Assembly (NCBI RefSeq): GCF_029637605.1
Contig: NZ_CP121261.1
Location: 4,650,001-4,714,000, forward strand
Length of the DNA stretch: 64,000 nucleotides
Origin: Achromobacter spanius
GTDB lineage: Bacteria > Pseudomonadota > Gammaproteobacteria > Burkholderiales > Burkholderiaceae_B
Reading direction: 5' to 3'
Numbering within the stretch: the first letter of the stretch is position 1; every line of letters starts with the position of its first letter. Below the pieces are notes generated by a model. That model searched no databases. It saw only the letters and a program-made list of their open reading frames with translations, and was not told where the DNA came from. The position numbers and the translations under genes were made by a program. Below are positions 18,207-27,547 of this stretch, in pieces.

Positions 18207-19013
18207 TCAGATCTGGCCGGCAGCCTGGCGTTGCATGATGTCCTCGACAATCACCAGCGCCGCCTCCAGCGTGAACTCGCCGTCGGCTATCTGCCGCAGC
18301 ACGGTAGGAACGTCGACGGTGGCGATCTCCATGACTTCACCGTCACGGTTGGCGGGCCGCACGCCTGGCGCCAGCACGCAGGTGCTGGTCAGCACGTCTT
18401 CCACCTGATAGCCCTCGGGCAGCCGGCGATGAATGCGCAGGATGGTGCGCAAGGGCGTGCGGTTGACCAGGTCGGGCGCATCCAGGCCCGCTTCCTCGCC
18501 GCATTCGCGCACCAGCGCAAGTTCAAGATCTTCGCCGCAGCCCGCCAGGCCGCCCACCAAGGTGTCCCACATACCGGGATCTGTCGACTTGCTGAGCGCG
18601 CGTCGCGCAACCCACAGACGCCTGTCCGGCGTCCAGGCATTCAGATGCACCGCGTGGGTCAGCAGGCCCAGGGGGCGGACCGCCGCGCGCTCGATGACGC
18701 CCAGCGCAACATCGCCGTCCATCACGTCCAGCAGTTCATCGCGCCAGCCGCGCAGGCAGTTGGCTTGACGCAACAGTTGCGCGGTATTTTCCAGCACGGC
18801 GTTCAGTGCCGCGCCGGGTGTCAGGTGTGCGCCGATGTGCAACGCGGCGTCGTCGCAGACGATGCCGGGCGCATCGCGCAGTGCGTCGCAGGCGGCATGC
18901 GTGGCCCAGCCGCAGCGGCGGCCCGCTATATATAAAGCGTGCGCGCCATCGGGGGCGGGCTCCTGCGCGCGCGCGCACAGGTCGGCATACAAATCGGGCA
19001 ACTGCTTAGGCAT
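18207..19013 (-). CDS. NUDIX hydrolase with N-terminal DUF4743-type domain
   Basis: 268 residues. The NUDIX box is exact: GLAGCGEDLELALVRECGEEAG fits Gx5Ex5(U/A)xREx2EExGU, near residues 155-177. The N-terminal half (DLYADLCARA, later LRGWRDELLDV) resembles the DUF4743 domain found in NUDIX proteins related to the thiamine-pyrophosphokinase-associated family of fungi and bacteria. It is likely a cytosolic pyrophosphohydrolase of unknown nucleotide or cofactor specificity. The start at 19013 (MPKQLPDLYADL) is preferred; the longer open frame upstream runs through the cox promoter and is spurious. Confidence 0.87.
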   Translation of the reverse strand: MPKQLPDLYADLCARAQEPAPDGAHALYIAGRRCGWATHAACDALRDAPGIVCDDAALHIGAHLTPGAALNAVLENTAQLLRQANCLRGWRDELLDVMDGDVALGVIERAAVRPLGLLTHAVHLNAWTPDRRLWVARRALSKSTDPGMWDTLVGGLAGCGEDLELALVRECGEEAGLDAPDLVNRTPLRTILRIHRRLPEGYQVEDVLTSTCVLAPGVRPANRDGEVMEIATVDVPTVLRQIADGEFTLEAALVIVEDIMQRQAAGQI

Positions 19014-19134
19014 CGTGGCGTGTCGTGATGAGGTTGCCGACGATTTTATGCCACACGGTTTGGCGCGCGCGTCAAGGGCCGAAGCTTGGGGCGGCGCAGA
19101 TGGGGGCGAGGCCCTTTTATTCAAGAGGCCTGTC

Positions 19135-19162
19135 TTACATCTATTTGCGTGTCCGCTATAAT
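19135..19162 (+). promoter_or_regulatory. Sigma-70-type promoter of the cytochrome oxidase operon
   Basis: TTACAT and a perfect TATAAT are separated by 16 bp, leaving a leader of about 145 bases before coxB. The intervening leader (19163-19313) holds no gene I can support. It is the clearest housekeeping promoter in the window. Confidence 0.7.
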
Positions 19163-19313
19163 CCGCCAGTTTCTTTGTGATTTCGAGTGGGAACGCGGGG
19201 GCCGCTCTATCTCCCTGCTTAACCCTGCCATCTAATAATTGCGCGTAGTCCTGTTGAAGTGACACTCGTGCCACTAGGCGACAAGGGCCCTCGCGCCGTG
19301 TTTCGAGGTAAGC

Positions 19314-20471
19314 ATGAAGAAGTGGAGAGGGATACTGGGGGCTTGTGCGATGCTGATTGGCAGCGTGGCCGGTGCTCAGGTGCAAGACATGCCCGGCGGC
19401 CCGAAGGTCAATCAGCTCAACCTGCATGAAGGTGTGACCGCGATTTCGCGCGACATCATGTGGCTGCACTGGCTGTTGCTCACGATCTGTATCGTGATCT
19501 TCATCGGTGTGTTCGGGGTGATGTTCTATTCCATCTGGGCGCACCGGAAGTCCCGCGGGCACAAGGCCGCGACGTTCCATGAGCATCTGGGCGTGGAAGT
19601 CGCCTGGACGGTCATCCCCTTCATCATCGTCATCGCCATGGCCTTGCCGGCCACCAAGACGGTGGTGGCCATGAAGGACACCTCAAGCGCCGACCTCACC
19701 ATCAAGGTCACCGGCTATCAATGGAAGTGGGGCTACGAGTACCTCGACGGCTCCGCCGCCGGCGTCAAATTCCTGTCCACACTTGCCACGCCTCGTGCGC
19801 AGATCGAGAACCGCGAGCCCAAGGGCCAGTTCTATCTGATGGAAGTGGACAACCACATGGTTGTGCCGGTGGATAAAAAGGTCCGCGTCGTTCTGACCGC
19901 GGCCGACGTCATCCACTCGTGGATGATTCCCGACTTCGGCGTCAAGCAGGATGCCATCCCTGGCTTCCTGCGCGACGCCTGGTTCCGTGCCGACACCCCG
20001 GGCATCTACCGTGGCCAGTGCGCGGAACTCTGTGGCAAAGACCACGCCTTCATGCCGATCGTTGTCGAAGTCCTGGCGCAAGCCGACTACGATAAGTGGG
20101 TTGAAGACCAGAAGAAGAAGATGGCGGCAAACGCCGACGATCCCAATAAAGAGTGGACGGAAGCCGAACTGGTTGCCCGTGGCGAAAAAGTCTTCGCCGC
20201 CAATTGCGTGGCCTGTCACCAGGCCAACGGCAAGGGCATTCCGGGCAGCTTCCCACCGCTTGACGGAGACAAGGTTGTTCTGGGCCCCCAAGCGGCCCAG
20301 ATCAACACCGTGCTCAAGGGCAAGCCCGGCACCGCCATGGCGGCATTCGGCGGGCAGCTCAATGATGTCGAGATCGCAGCGGTCATCAGCTATACACGCC
20401 ATGCCTGGAGCAATGCAGGCAAGGGGCAGGACCCGACGGTTCTACCGAAGGACGTTGCGGCTGCGCGCTGA
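19314..20471 (+). CDS. ctaC: Cytochrome c oxidase (aa3) subunit II with fused cytochrome c domain
   Basis: 385 residues. A signal peptide (ending VAGAQ) and two membrane helices are followed by the periplasmic cupredoxin domain. The CuA site is CAELCGKDHAFM (residues about 235-246) with the upstream His in IHSWMIPDFGVKQDAIPG. A C-terminal c-type heme domain has CVACH (near residue 300) and a distal Met candidate in GTAMAAFGGQL. The fusion (a caa3-like arrangement) is common in betaproteobacteria and lets the enzyme accept electrons directly from soluble cytochrome c. AGGTAAGC lies just before the start. It is the first gene of the oxidase cluster. Confidence 0.97.
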   Translation: MKKWRGILGACAMLIGSVAGAQVQDMPGGPKVNQLNLHEGVTAISRDIMWLHWLLLTICIVIFIGVFGVMFYSIWAHRKSRGHKAATFHEHLGVEVAWTVIPFIIVIAMALPATKTVVAMKDTSSADLTIKVTGYQWKWGYEYLDGSAAGVKFLSTLATPRAQIENREPKGQFYLMEVDNHMVVPVDKKVRVVLTAADVIHSWMIPDFGVKQDAIPGFLRDAWFRADTPGIYRGQCAELCGKDHAFMPIVVEVLAQADYDKWVEDQKKKMAANADDPNKEWTEAELVARGEKVFAANCVACHQANGKGIPGSFPPLDGDKVVLGPQAAQINTVLKGKPGTAMAAFGGQLNDVEIAAVISYTRHAWSNAGKGQDPTVLPKDVAAAR

Positions 20472-20574
20472 TCGCGCACCCTACGCCTACACCGATAGAA
20501 CCGGTTCCGTTTAGTTAGAGATACCCTGCCGGTCCCGTGGATCGGGGCCGGCACTCAGCAGGAAGGAGTCCATC

Positions 20575-22182
20575 ATGAGCAGCGTCACTGTAGACCACGT
20601 GTCGCCGGGCCACGGCCACGGTCACGATGACCACCACCACGCCATGCCCTCGGGCTGGCGCCGCTGGCTTTTTGCCACGAACCATAAAGACATCGGGACG
20701 ATGTATCTCATCTTCTCGTTTGCCATGTTGCTGGAAGGCGGCACGCTTGCCTTGCTGCTGCGTACCGAATTGTTCGAACCGGGCCTGCAATTCTTCCGCC
20801 CCGAACTGTTCAACCAGTTCACCACCATGCACGGCATCATCATGGTGTTCGGCGCCATCATGCCGGCCTTCGTGGGCTTTGCGAACTGGATGATTCCGAT
20901 GCAGATCGGCGCGTCCGACATGGCGTTCGCGCGCATGAACAACTTCAGCTTCTGGCTGCTGCCGGTGGCCGCGATCATGCTGACGGCATCGTTCTTCGTG
21001 CCGGGCGGCGCCACCGCCGCGGGCTGGACGCTGTATGCGCCGCTGTCCTTGCAGATGGGTCCGGGCATGGACCTGGGCATTTTCGCGATGCACTTGATGG
21101 GCGCTTCCTCGATCATGGGCGCCATCAACATCATCGTGACCATCCTGAACATGCGCGCGCCCGGCCTCACGCTGATGAAGATGCCGCTGTTCTGCTGGAC
21201 CTGGCTGATCACCGCCTTCCTGCTGCTGGCCGTAATGCCGGTGCTGGCCGCCGCCATCACCATGGTGCTGACCGACCGCCACTTCGGCACGGGCTTCTTC
21301 AACGCAGCGGCGGGCGGCGACCCGGTGCTGTATCAGCACGTGTTCTGGTTCTTCGGGCACCCCGAGGTCTACATCATGATCTTGCCGGCGTTCGGTATCG
21401 TGTCGGCCATCGTGCCCGCGTTCGCCCGCAAGAAGCTGTTTGGCTATGCCTCGATGGTGTACGCCACCGCCTCCATTGCCGTGCTGTCGTTCATTGTCTG
21501 GGCCCACCACATGTTCACGACGGGCATGCCGGTAACCGGGCAGTTGTACTTCATGTATGCCACCATGCTCATCTCCATCCCGACCGGGGTGAAGGTGTTC
21601 AACTGGGTCGCCACCATGTGGCGTGGCTCGATGACGTTCGAAACACCGATGCTGTTCTCGATCGGCTTCATCTTCGTGTTCACGATGGGCGGCTTCACCG
21701 GCCTGATCCTGTCGGTGGCACCCATCGACATCCAGGTGCACGACACCTATTACGTGGTGGCGCACTTCCACTACGTGCTGGTGGCCGGTTCGCTGTTCGC
21801 GTTGTTCGCGGGCGCCTACTACTGGGTGCCGAAGTGGACGGGCCGCATGTACAGCGAAAAACTGGGCAAGCTGCACTTCTGGTCCACGCTGATTTCGTTC
21901 AACGTCACCTTCTTCCCGATGCACTTCCTGGGGCTGGCCGGCATGCCGCGCCGCTACGCCGATTACGCCGCGCAGTTCACGACGTTCCACCAGATGGCCA
22001 CCATTGGCGCGTTCTGGTTCGGCTTGTCGCAGCTGATCTTCCTGTACGCGATTCTGCGTTGCTACATGGGCAAGGGCGAACCGGCGGCCGCCAAGCCGTG
22101 GGAAGGCGCCGAAGGGCTGGAATGGACGGTGCCTTCGCCCGCGCCCTTCCACACCTTCGAAACGCCGCCCGAAGTCAAATAA
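20575..22182 (+). CDS. ctaD: Cytochrome c oxidase (aa3) subunit I
   Basis: Catalytic heme-copper subunit of 535 residues with twelve membrane helices. Recognisable blocks are the low-spin heme His region ([16 protein letters not shown]), the His-Tyr crosslink helix ([17 protein letters not shown]), the CuB histidines ([12 protein letters not shown]) and the heme a3 His region ([13 protein letters not shown]). The N-terminus is His-rich ([10 protein letters not shown]), which may assist metal loading. A strong ribosome site (AAGGAG) precedes the start. It reduces oxygen to water and pumps protons. Confidence 0.98.
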   Translation: MSSVTVDHVSPGHGHGHDDHHHAMPSGWRRWLFATNHKDIGTMYLIFSFAMLLEGGTLALLLRTELFEPGLQFFRPELFNQFTTMHGIIMVFGAIMPAFVGFANWMIPMQIGASDMAFARMNNFSFWLLPVAAIMLTASFFVPGGATAAGWTLYAPLSLQMGPGMDLGIFAMHLMGASSIMGAINIIVTILNMRAPGLTLMKMPLFCWTWLITAFLLLAVMPVLAAAITMVLTDRHFGTGFFNAAAGGDPVLYQHVFWFFGHPEVYIMILPAFGIVSAIVPAFARKKLFGYASMVYATASIAVLSFIVWAHHMFTTGMPVTGQLYFMYATMLISIPTGVKVFNWVATMWRGSMTFETPMLFSIGFIFVFTMGGFTGLILSVAPIDIQVHDTYYVVAHFHYVLVAGSLFALFAGAYYWVPKWTGRMYSEKLGKLHFWSTLISFNVTFFPMHFLGLAGMPRRYADYAAQFTTFHQMATIGAFWFGLSQLIFLYAILRCYMGKGEPAAAKPWEGAEGLEWTVPSPAPFHTFETPPEVK

Positions 22183-22212
22183 ACCGTCTTTCACGTTCCA
22201 GGTAGCACAGCA

Positions 22213-22338
22213 ATGACACCCGAGCAGCGCCGCCGTAACAAGATTGCAGGATGGGTCCTCGTGGCCTTCGTCATTGCCGTGTTCGGCTGGACCGTGTTTC
22301 GCGGTTCAGCCCTGCTGACCGGCAATGCGGTCGGCTAG
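22213..22338 (+). CDS. Cytochrome oxidase small assembly protein (41 aa)
   Basis: This short gene lies between ctaD and the DUF2970 gene. The product starts MTPEQRRRNKIAGW, continues with one membrane helix (VLVAFVIAVFGWTVF) and ends LTGNAVG. Small single-helix proteins with this charged start and position are annotated as oxidase small assembly proteins in Alcaligenaceae. It is preceded by CAGGTAGCA. The function is by context; the exact biochemical role is not established by anything visible. Confidence 0.8.
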   Translation: MTPEQRRRNKIAGWVLVAFVIAVFGWTVFRGSALLTGNAVG

Positions 22339-22347
22339 GCCCAGGCC

Positions 22348-22572
22348 ATGAGCGACGATCTGCACGAAACCTCTCGGCGCAAGCTGAGTTTCCTTCAGAC
22401 CATGAAGGCGGTGGCTTGGGGGTTCTTCGGCGTGCGCAAGGGTTCGGGGCATCAGGAAGATATCGCCAAGCTGAACCCGGTGCACGTGATCGTGGCAGGG
22501 CTGCTGGCGGCGGCAATCTTCGTAACTGTGCTGGTTTTAATTGTGCGTTGGGCCGTTTCCAGCCTGACTTGA
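22348..22572 (+). CDS. DUF2970-family small membrane protein
   Basis: 74 residues with the DUF2970 pattern: FLQTMKAVAWGFFGVRKGSG followed by DIAKLNPVHVIVAGLLAAA and one membrane helix. It sits between ctaD and ctaE, as in other betaproteobacterial oxidase clusters, and probably helps oxidase assembly. It starts nine bases after the 41-aa gene. Confidence 0.9.
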   Translation: MSDDLHETSRRKLSFLQTMKAVAWGFFGVRKGSGHQEDIAKLNPVHVIVAGLLAAAIFVTVLVLIVRWAVSSLT

Positions 22573-22610
22573 ATCACTTAATTCTATAAATCTGTACCAG
22601 GGAGAAAGCC

Positions 22611-23486
22611 ATGAGTGCAAGCCACTCGGTTCAAGGTAAAGAGGCACCGTACTACTTTGTGCCCGCCGACTCGGGGCATCCCGTACGCACGGCGGTGGCG
22701 CTGCTGTTCATGGGGCTGGGCGCCGCGGCCTGGATCAACGGCGTGGGCTGGGCCAAGTGGTCTGTCCTGGCGGGATTCATCGGCCTGATCGTGGTGCTGT
22801 ATTACTGGTTCGGCGACGCTATCCAGGAATCCGAAGCCGGTCTGAACAGCAAGCGCATCGACGGATCCTACCGTTGGGGCATGAGCTGGTTCATTTTCTC
22901 GGAAGTGATGTTCTTCGCGGCGTTCTTCGGCGCGCTTTGGTACACGCGCACGATCACCACCCCGTGGCTGGGCGACATCGACCACCGGCTGATGCTGTGG
23001 CCCGATTTCAAGGCCGCGTGGCCCAACTTCGGCCCGGCCGGCGTGGTCGAGGAATTCCAGACGGTCGGCCCGTTCTGGCTGCCCACGATCAACACCGCAC
23101 TGCTGCTGTCCTCGGGCGTCACGCTGACCATCGCCCACCATGCGCTGCGCGAGAACCATCGCGGCAAGACGATGTTCTGGTTGGCCGCCACGGTCATCCT
23201 GGGCTTCATCTTCGTGGCCTGTCAGGCCGCAGAATACCATCACGCCTATACCGAACTGAACCTGAAATTCAACTCGGGCGCGTACGGTTCGCTGTTCTAC
23301 ATGCTGACCGGGTTTCACGGTTTCCACGTGATCCTGGGCGCCACGATGTTGACGGTGATCCTGATACGTCTGATGCGGGGCCACTTTACCGCCGACCATC
23401 ACTTTGGCTTTGAAGGCGCGGCCTGGTATTGGCACTTTGTGGACGTGGTGTGGCTGGGGCTGTATTTGTTTGTGTATTGGTTCTGA
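22611..23486 (+). CDS. ctaE: Cytochrome c oxidase subunit III
   Basis: 291 residues, seven membrane helices. The family's conserved motifs are present: WFIFSEVMFFAAFFGALW, NTALLLSSGVTLTIAHHAL and YMLTGFHGFHVILGATML, ending AWYWHFVDVVWLGLYLFVYW. It lacks heme or copper but stabilises subunit I. A good ribosome site (AGGGAGA) precedes it. It ends the subunit genes; a pair of REP-like repeats follows. Confidence 0.97.
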   Translation: MSASHSVQGKEAPYYFVPADSGHPVRTAVALLFMGLGAAAWINGVGWAKWSVLAGFIGLIVVLYYWFGDAIQESEAGLNSKRIDGSYRWGMSWFIFSEVMFFAAFFGALWYTRTITTPWLGDIDHRLMLWPDFKAAWPNFGPAGVVEEFQTVGPFWLPTINTALLLSSGVTLTIAHHALRENHRGKTMFWLAATVILGFIFVACQAAEYHHAYTELNLKFNSGAYGSLFYMLTGFHGFHVILGATMLTVILIRLMRGHFTADHHFGFEGAAWYWHFVDVVWLGLYLFVYWF

Positions 23487-23510
23487 TGGGGTGTGATGGT
23501 TCTGATTGTG

Positions 23511-23577
23511 TGATGGGTTGCGCGCGTTCGGCGCCGGGGTTTTGGCGGCGAACCAAGCGCGCTTCACCCATCCTACG
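23511..23577 (-). repeat. REP-like 67-bp palindromic repeat, copy C
   Basis: TGATGGGTTGCGCGC at the left and GCGCTTCACCCATCCTACG at the right. It starts 24 bp after ctaE and forms an inverted pair with copy D, separated by only 10 bp. Confidence 0.85.
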
Positions 23578-23587
23578 TGGTGAGGTT

Positions 23588-23654
23588 CGTAGGATGGGTG
23601 AAGCGCGGGAACTCCTGGACAAGAACCCTGTCGATAATCGCGCGCAACCCATCA
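23588..23654 (+). repeat. REP-like 67-bp palindromic repeat, copy D
   Basis: CGTAGGATGGGTGAAGCGCG at the left and CGCGCGCAACCCATCA at the right, close to the apparent consensus. Copies C and D together can form a long cruciform or transcript hairpin between the convergent ctaE and DUF2909 genes, and may serve as a bidirectional transcription end. Confidence 0.85.
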
Positions 23655-23703
23655 AGCAGCGGTGAAGCGGTGCAAGCCCTTCAAGCGGCCACAGCCATAC
23701 CCA

Positions 23704-23904
23704 TCACCGCAGCCCCGTGCTTTCTATCCAGCCCATGTGATGGGCGAACAGCACGAACAGGAACAGGGCGACTGATAGCCCGATGCGTACCGTCAGCGCA
23801 TTGACGGTGCGGTTGGTGGACCCTTTGTCCCGCATCAGATAGACCAGGGCGGATGCCAGACTGGCCAGGATTCCGATGAAGGCCAGTACGACGAAAACGC
23901 GCAT
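23704..23904 (-). CDS. Twin-transmembrane protein (DUF2909 family)
   Basis: 66 residues, starting MRVFVVLAFIGILASLASALVYL with a short basic loop (MRDKGSTNRTVNALTVRIG) and a second helix. This two-helix small protein is a regular neighbour of SURF1 in betaproteobacterial oxidase clusters. The start at 23904 has GGAG upstream. It is divergent from SURF1 with 36 bp between. The role is not known beyond the association with oxidase genes. Confidence 0.85.
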   Translation of the reverse strand: MRVFVVLAFIGILASLASALVYLMRDKGSTNRTVNALTVRIGLSVALFLFVLFAHHMGWIESTGLR

Positions 23905-23940
23905 GGTGGTCTCCGGACAAAACAGAGTTAGCAACGATAC

Positions 23941-24855
23941 ATGGCCCGACCGCATTCAACACGCTACACGGTAACCGCCCTACTTCTGCTTGGCATCGCC
24001 GTGGTGATTCTGGTGTCGCTTGGGCAGTGGCAGTTGCGTCGCAGCGATGAGCGACGCGCCATTCTGGCCGCTATCGAAGCGGGCCGCAAGCAAGCGCCGG
24101 TGATGCTGACGCCCGCCACCCCTTCCGACGACTTGACACCCTGGCGCGTGGCTCAGGCCACGGGCGTGTGGCAACCGCAATTCAGTGTACTGCTGGACAA
24201 CCGCAACCACGAAGGGCGGCCGGGCTACTGGCTGGCCACGCCGCTGTTGCTGGATGGGTCTTCTCGTCAGGCCGTACTGGTGCTGCGCGGCTGGCTGCCT
24301 CGGGTCATGCCAGGCCAGGGCGAACCCGCGTTGCCGGCCACGCCGCAAGGCCCGCAGACCATCACCGGCGAAATGGCCGACCGTGTGCCGCGCCTGTTTG
24401 AATTGTGGTCGCTTGGCGGGCAGGATCAATCGGCCCTGCCCGCCACGCTGCCGGTCGCGGACGGTAAGGTGCCCCAGGTTCAAAACTTGCCGCTGGACGC
24501 TTATGCGCGCGCGACGGGGCTGAACCTGCTGCCCGTCGTGTTGGCCCAGAGCAGCCAGACCAGCCCGAACGCTCAGAGCGGTCCGAATGCTCAAAGCAGT
24601 TCGAATGCTCAAAGCAGTTCGAATGCTCAAAGCAGCCCGAACACTCAGCACAGCCCGAACGCTCAGCCCAGCCAGGCCGACGGTGACGGCTTGGTGCGCG
24701 ATTGGCCCCAGCCGTCCGTCGATTTTCAAAAGAATACGTCTTACGCGGTCCAGTGGTTCGCGTTCGGCTTGATTGCCGCCATCGCATGGCTGGTGGTGCT
24801 GGGGGGCGCCATCAAGCGCATGCGCCAGCGCGCGGGACAGGGCGCAAGGCCCTGA
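23941..24855 (+). CDS. SURF1-family cytochrome oxidase assembly protein with a repeat insertion
   Basis: 304 residues. An N-terminal helix (LLLLGIAVVILVSLGQWQLRRSDERRA) and a C-terminal helix enclose the periplasmic SURF1 domain, whose motifs VLLDNRNHEGRPGYWLATPL and VLVLRGWLPR are clear. SURF1 helps insert heme a into subunit I. Residues 202-245 are an unusual low-complexity stretch built on the unit S-(S/P)-N-A-Q-S, encoded by 18-bp tandem repeats at about 24550-24675, in a loop where SURF1 proteins are normally short. It is cotranscribed with the following genes. Confidence 0.92.
   Translation: MARPHSTRYTVTALLLLGIAVVILVSLGQWQLRRSDERRAILAAIEAGRKQAPVMLTPATPSDDLTPWRVAQATGVWQPQFSVLLDNRNHEGRPGYWLATPLLLDGSSRQAVLVLRGWLPRVMPGQGEPALPATPQGPQTITGEMADRVPRLFELWSLGGQDQSALPATLPVADGKVPQVQNLPLDAYARATGLNLLPVVLAQSSQTSPNAQSGPNAQSSSNAQSSSNAQSSPNTQHSPNAQPSQADGDGLVRDWPQPSVDFQKNTSYAVQWFAFGLIAAIAWLVVLGGAIKRMRQRAGQGARP
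24550..24675 (+). repeat. 18-bp tandem repeats within the SURF1 gene
   Basis: About seven imperfect 18-bp units of the form TCGAATGCTCAAAGCAGT, encoding S-N-A-Q-S-S and variants. The middle units are almost identical. A length of 18 keeps the frame on expansion or contraction, so strain-to-strain length variation of the loop is expected. Confidence 0.85.
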
Positions 24856-24871
24856 GCGCGCGCATCAATGA

Positions 24872-25522
24872 ATGACTCTTCCAGGATATAACGTGGCTCG
24901 CGACATCTCATCCCACACACCCGCACGCAAGCGCTCGTTGATGCCCATGCTGCTGGTGTTCCTGTGTTCTCTGGCGCCCATCGTGGCCGCCTTCGTGGTG
25001 TACATGAACCCGCAATGGTGGCCGGACGAGTCCAGCAATTACGGCACCCTGGTGTCGCCGCAGCGCCCCATGCCCGCCGCCAACGACCTGAAGCTGACGA
25101 CCTTGGACGGCAAACCGTTCGACCTGCAAAGTTTGAAGGGCAAGTGGCTGCTGGTGGCGGCCGATGGCGCGGAATGCCCCGAAAGCTGCGCTCGCAAGCT
25201 CTACATTACGCGCAATACGCACGCCAGCCAGGGCAAGAACGTGGACCGCCTGGCCCGCGTCTGGTTCATTACCGACGACGCGCCGGTGCCGCAGAAAGTG
25301 CTGGAGGCCTATCAAGGCACGGTCATGCTGCGCGTGAACCCGGACCAGCTTGCGCATTATCTGCTGGCTCGCGACACGGCCGCCGGACAGCCGGGCTTGC
25401 AGGACCCGATCTGGGTGATCGACCCGCTGGGCAACCTGATGATGCAGTACCCTGCCCAGGCGGATGGCGTGAAGGTGCGCAAGGACATCAGCAAGCTGGT
25501 CTATAACTCGCGCATTGGTTAA
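24872..25522 (+). CDS. Membrane-anchored SCO-like/thioredoxin-fold protein of the oxidase cluster
   Basis: 216 residues. One N-terminal helix (LMPMLLVFLCSLAPIVAAFVVYM) anchors a periplasmic domain. It has a thioredoxin-like layout: TLDGKPFDLQSLKGKWLLVAADGAECPESC, with Cys-x3-Cys near residues 102-106, then WFITDDAPVPQ and PIWVIDPLGNLMMQYP. The Cys spacing equals that of SCO copper chaperones, but the rest is divergent and I see no conserved distal His. It is placed between SURF1 and ctaA and likely takes part in oxidase maturation (copper or thiol chemistry). A GTG at 24893 is a shorter alternative start. Confidence 0.75.
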   Translation: MTLPGYNVARDISSHTPARKRSLMPMLLVFLCSLAPIVAAFVVYMNPQWWPDESSNYGTLVSPQRPMPAANDLKLTTLDGKPFDLQSLKGKWLLVAADGAECPESCARKLYITRNTHASQGKNVDRLARVWFITDDAPVPQKVLEAYQGTVMLRVNPDQLAHYLLARDTAAGQPGLQDPIWVIDPLGNLMMQYPAQADGVKVRKDISKLVYNSRIG

Positions 25523-25588
25523 GCATTCTTTGCCCGCCACCGGCACCCTATGGGGTGCGCGGCGCGGGGGTACTTACAGTTGGTTGAT

Positions 25589-26623
25589 ATGGAACGCATC
25601 AAAGCGCGTTATCGCAAGCTCGTTTTCTTCACCTGGTTCCTGACGCTGGACCTGATCATGTTCGGCGCCTTCGTGCGCCTGACGGATTCCGGCCTGGGCT
25701 GCCCGGATTGGCCCGGCTGCTACGGCAGCGTCACGCCCTTGGGCGCCCAGGGCGACATCCATCAAGCGTCGCAAGCCATGCCGTTCGGCCCAGTGACGAT
25801 GTCCAAGGCCTGGATCGAAATGATCCATCGCTACGTCGGCACCATCTTGGGCATGCTCATCATCGGCATCGTTTACATGGCATGGCGCTATCGCCGCGAA
25901 CTGGGCCGCTCGCCCGCGCTGGCCGTGACGACGCTGGTCGCCGTGTGCGTGCAAGGCGCCTTCGGCGCGTGGACCGTCACGCACAAGCTGATGCCCGCCG
26001 TGGTGACGGCCCATCTGGTGTTCGGGTTGTCGGTGCTGGCGCTGATGACGTGGCTATCGGCCCGCGAACGCCCGCACTTGGCGATTGCCGCGGCGGCGGC
26101 GCGCTGGAAGCCCTGGGTGGCGGTGGGCTTTGGCCTGCTGCTGGTGCAGGTCACGCTGGGCGGCTGGGTCAGCACCAACTACGCCGCGCTGGCCTGCATG
26201 GACTTTCCCATGTGCCACGGCCAGTGGGTGCCCGACATGGATTTCCACGGCGGCTATTCGGTGATCCGAGGCCTGGGTGAACTGCCGTCGGGCGAAATGA
26301 TCTCGCAGCCCGCGCTGACCGCCATCCACTGGGTGCATCGCAATTTTGCCTTTGTCGTGTTCCTGTACCTGGGGACCTTGGCCTGGCGGCTGCGGGCCGA
26401 ACCGGGCTTGCGTGGCCCCGCCACCTTGATGCTGGCTCTGCTGGCCGCTCAACTGTTCACCGGCCTGACGACCATCTTCTTCCAGTGGCCGCTCTTGATC
26501 GCGGTGCTGCACAACGGGGGCGCCGCCGGCCTGACCTTGGCCGCCGTGGTGCTGATGGTGCGATTGTCCACGGCGGGAAGCGCGCGGACAGGGGGCAGTG
26601 GCCCCAATTCGGTGCGCGTTTAA
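25589..26623 (+). CDS. ctaA: Heme A synthase
   Basis: 344 residues, eight membrane helices, of the COX15/CtaA family, which oxidises the C8 methyl of heme O to a formyl group. Visible: [23 protein letters not shown] opening (here [17 protein letters not shown]), the heme-ligand histidines in [12 protein letters not shown] and HWVHRNFAF, and the second Cys pair region [15 protein letters not shown] at 25589 ([10 protein letters not shown]) is preferred to the ATG 13 codons upstream, which has no good ribosome site. ctaB follows 13 bp later. Confidence 0.95.
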   Translation: MERIKARYRKLVFFTWFLTLDLIMFGAFVRLTDSGLGCPDWPGCYGSVTPLGAQGDIHQASQAMPFGPVTMSKAWIEMIHRYVGTILGMLIIGIVYMAWRYRRELGRSPALAVTTLVAVCVQGAFGAWTVTHKLMPAVVTAHLVFGLSVLALMTWLSARERPHLAIAAAAARWKPWVAVGFGLLLVQVTLGGWVSTNYAALACMDFPMCHGQWVPDMDFHGGYSVIRGLGELPSGEMISQPALTAIHWVHRNFAFVVFLYLGTLAWRLRAEPGLRGPATLMLALLAAQLFTGLTTIFFQWPLLIAVLHNGGAAGLTLAAVVLMVRLSTAGSARTGGSGPNSVRV

Positions 26624-26636
26624 AATAGGGTCCACT

Positions 26637-27530
26637 ATGACCAGTCTTGCCGCTCCTCCCTCCGGATTGCTCCGCCAATATTTCGTACTCACCAAGCCGC
26701 GCGTCACGCAGTTGGCGGTGTTCTGCGCGGTCATCGGCATGTTCCTTGCCGTGCCGGGCATCCCCGATATGCGCCGCGTGCTGTTTGGCACCATCGGCAT
26801 CTGGCTGCTGGCCGCGGCCGCCTTCGCCATCAACTGCCTGATCGAACAGGAAGTGGATGCGCGCATGCTGCGCACGGCGCGGCGCGCCACCGCCCGAGGC
26901 ACCATTTCGGCCTTCCAGGTGCTGAGCCTCTCGGGCCTGTTGGGCGGCGCGGGCATGTTCGTGCTGTACACGCTGGTGAACCCGCTGACCATGTGGCTGA
27001 CCTTCGCCACCTTTGTGGGCTACGCCGTTATCTATACCGTCATCCTCAAGCCGCGCACGCCGCAGAACATCGTGATCGGCGGCTTGTCGGGCGCGATGCC
27101 GCCGGCGCTGGGCTGGGCCGCCGTGGCGGATTCCGTGCCCGCCGAGGCCTGGGTACTGGTGCTGATCATCTTCATCTGGACCCCGCCGCACTTCTGGGCG
27201 CTGGCGCTGTACCGCAACCACGACTATGCCAAGGCCGGCCTGCCCATGCTGCCGGTCACGCACGGCAACCAGTTCACCCGCCTGCACATCCTGCTCTACA
27301 GCGTGGCGCTGGTGGCCACGACGCTGTTGCCCTACGCCATCCGCATGAGCGGCGCGCTGTATCTGTTGTCGGCATTGGTGCTGGGCGGCATGTTTGTGTC
27401 CTATGCGTGGCGCCTGTACCGCGCCTATAGCGACGAACTGGCGCGCAGCATGTTCCGCTTTTCCATTCTCTACCTGGCGCTGCTGTTCGGTGCCCTGCTG
27501 GTGGACCACTGGGTCGCCCTGCTGCGCTGA
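26637..27530 (+). CDS. ctaB: Protoheme IX farnesyltransferase (heme O synthase)
   Basis: 297 residues, UbiA-type membrane prenyltransferase. It attaches a farnesyl group to heme B, giving heme O for CtaA. Motifs: [12 protein letters not shown] at the start, the first Asp-rich region [18 protein letters not shown] and the second [23 protein letters not shown]. The first motif is altered from the usual N-x-x-x-D-x-x-x-D (Glu-Gln-Glu replace the first Asp), as seen in part of this family. The start at 26637 ([10 protein letters not shown]) was preferred to one 13 codons upstream, inside ctaA. Confidence 0.95.
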   Translation: MTSLAAPPSGLLRQYFVLTKPRVTQLAVFCAVIGMFLAVPGIPDMRRVLFGTIGIWLLAAAAFAINCLIEQEVDARMLRTARRATARGTISAFQVLSLSGLLGGAGMFVLYTLVNPLTMWLTFATFVGYAVIYTVILKPRTPQNIVIGGLSGAMPPALGWAAVADSVPAEAWVLVLIIFIWTPPHFWALALYRNHDYAKAGLPMLPVTHGNQFTRLHILLYSVALVATTLLPYAIRMSGALYLLSALVLGGMFVSYAWRLYRAYSDELARSMFRFSILYLALLFGALLVDHWVALLR

Positions 27531-27547
27531 CCCCTGGAGGTTGTTTG

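Noticed and set aside
19014..19586. N-terminal extension of the NUDIX protein to 459 residues
   Set aside because: The added part runs through the oxidase promoter and the start of ctaC on the other strand and has no protein-like features; the ATG at 19013 fits the family.
20515..22194. Long minus-strand open frame opposite ctaD
   Set aside because: Composition (His/Arg/Gly/Gln-rich) and exact overlap with ctaD show that it is an antisense shadow.
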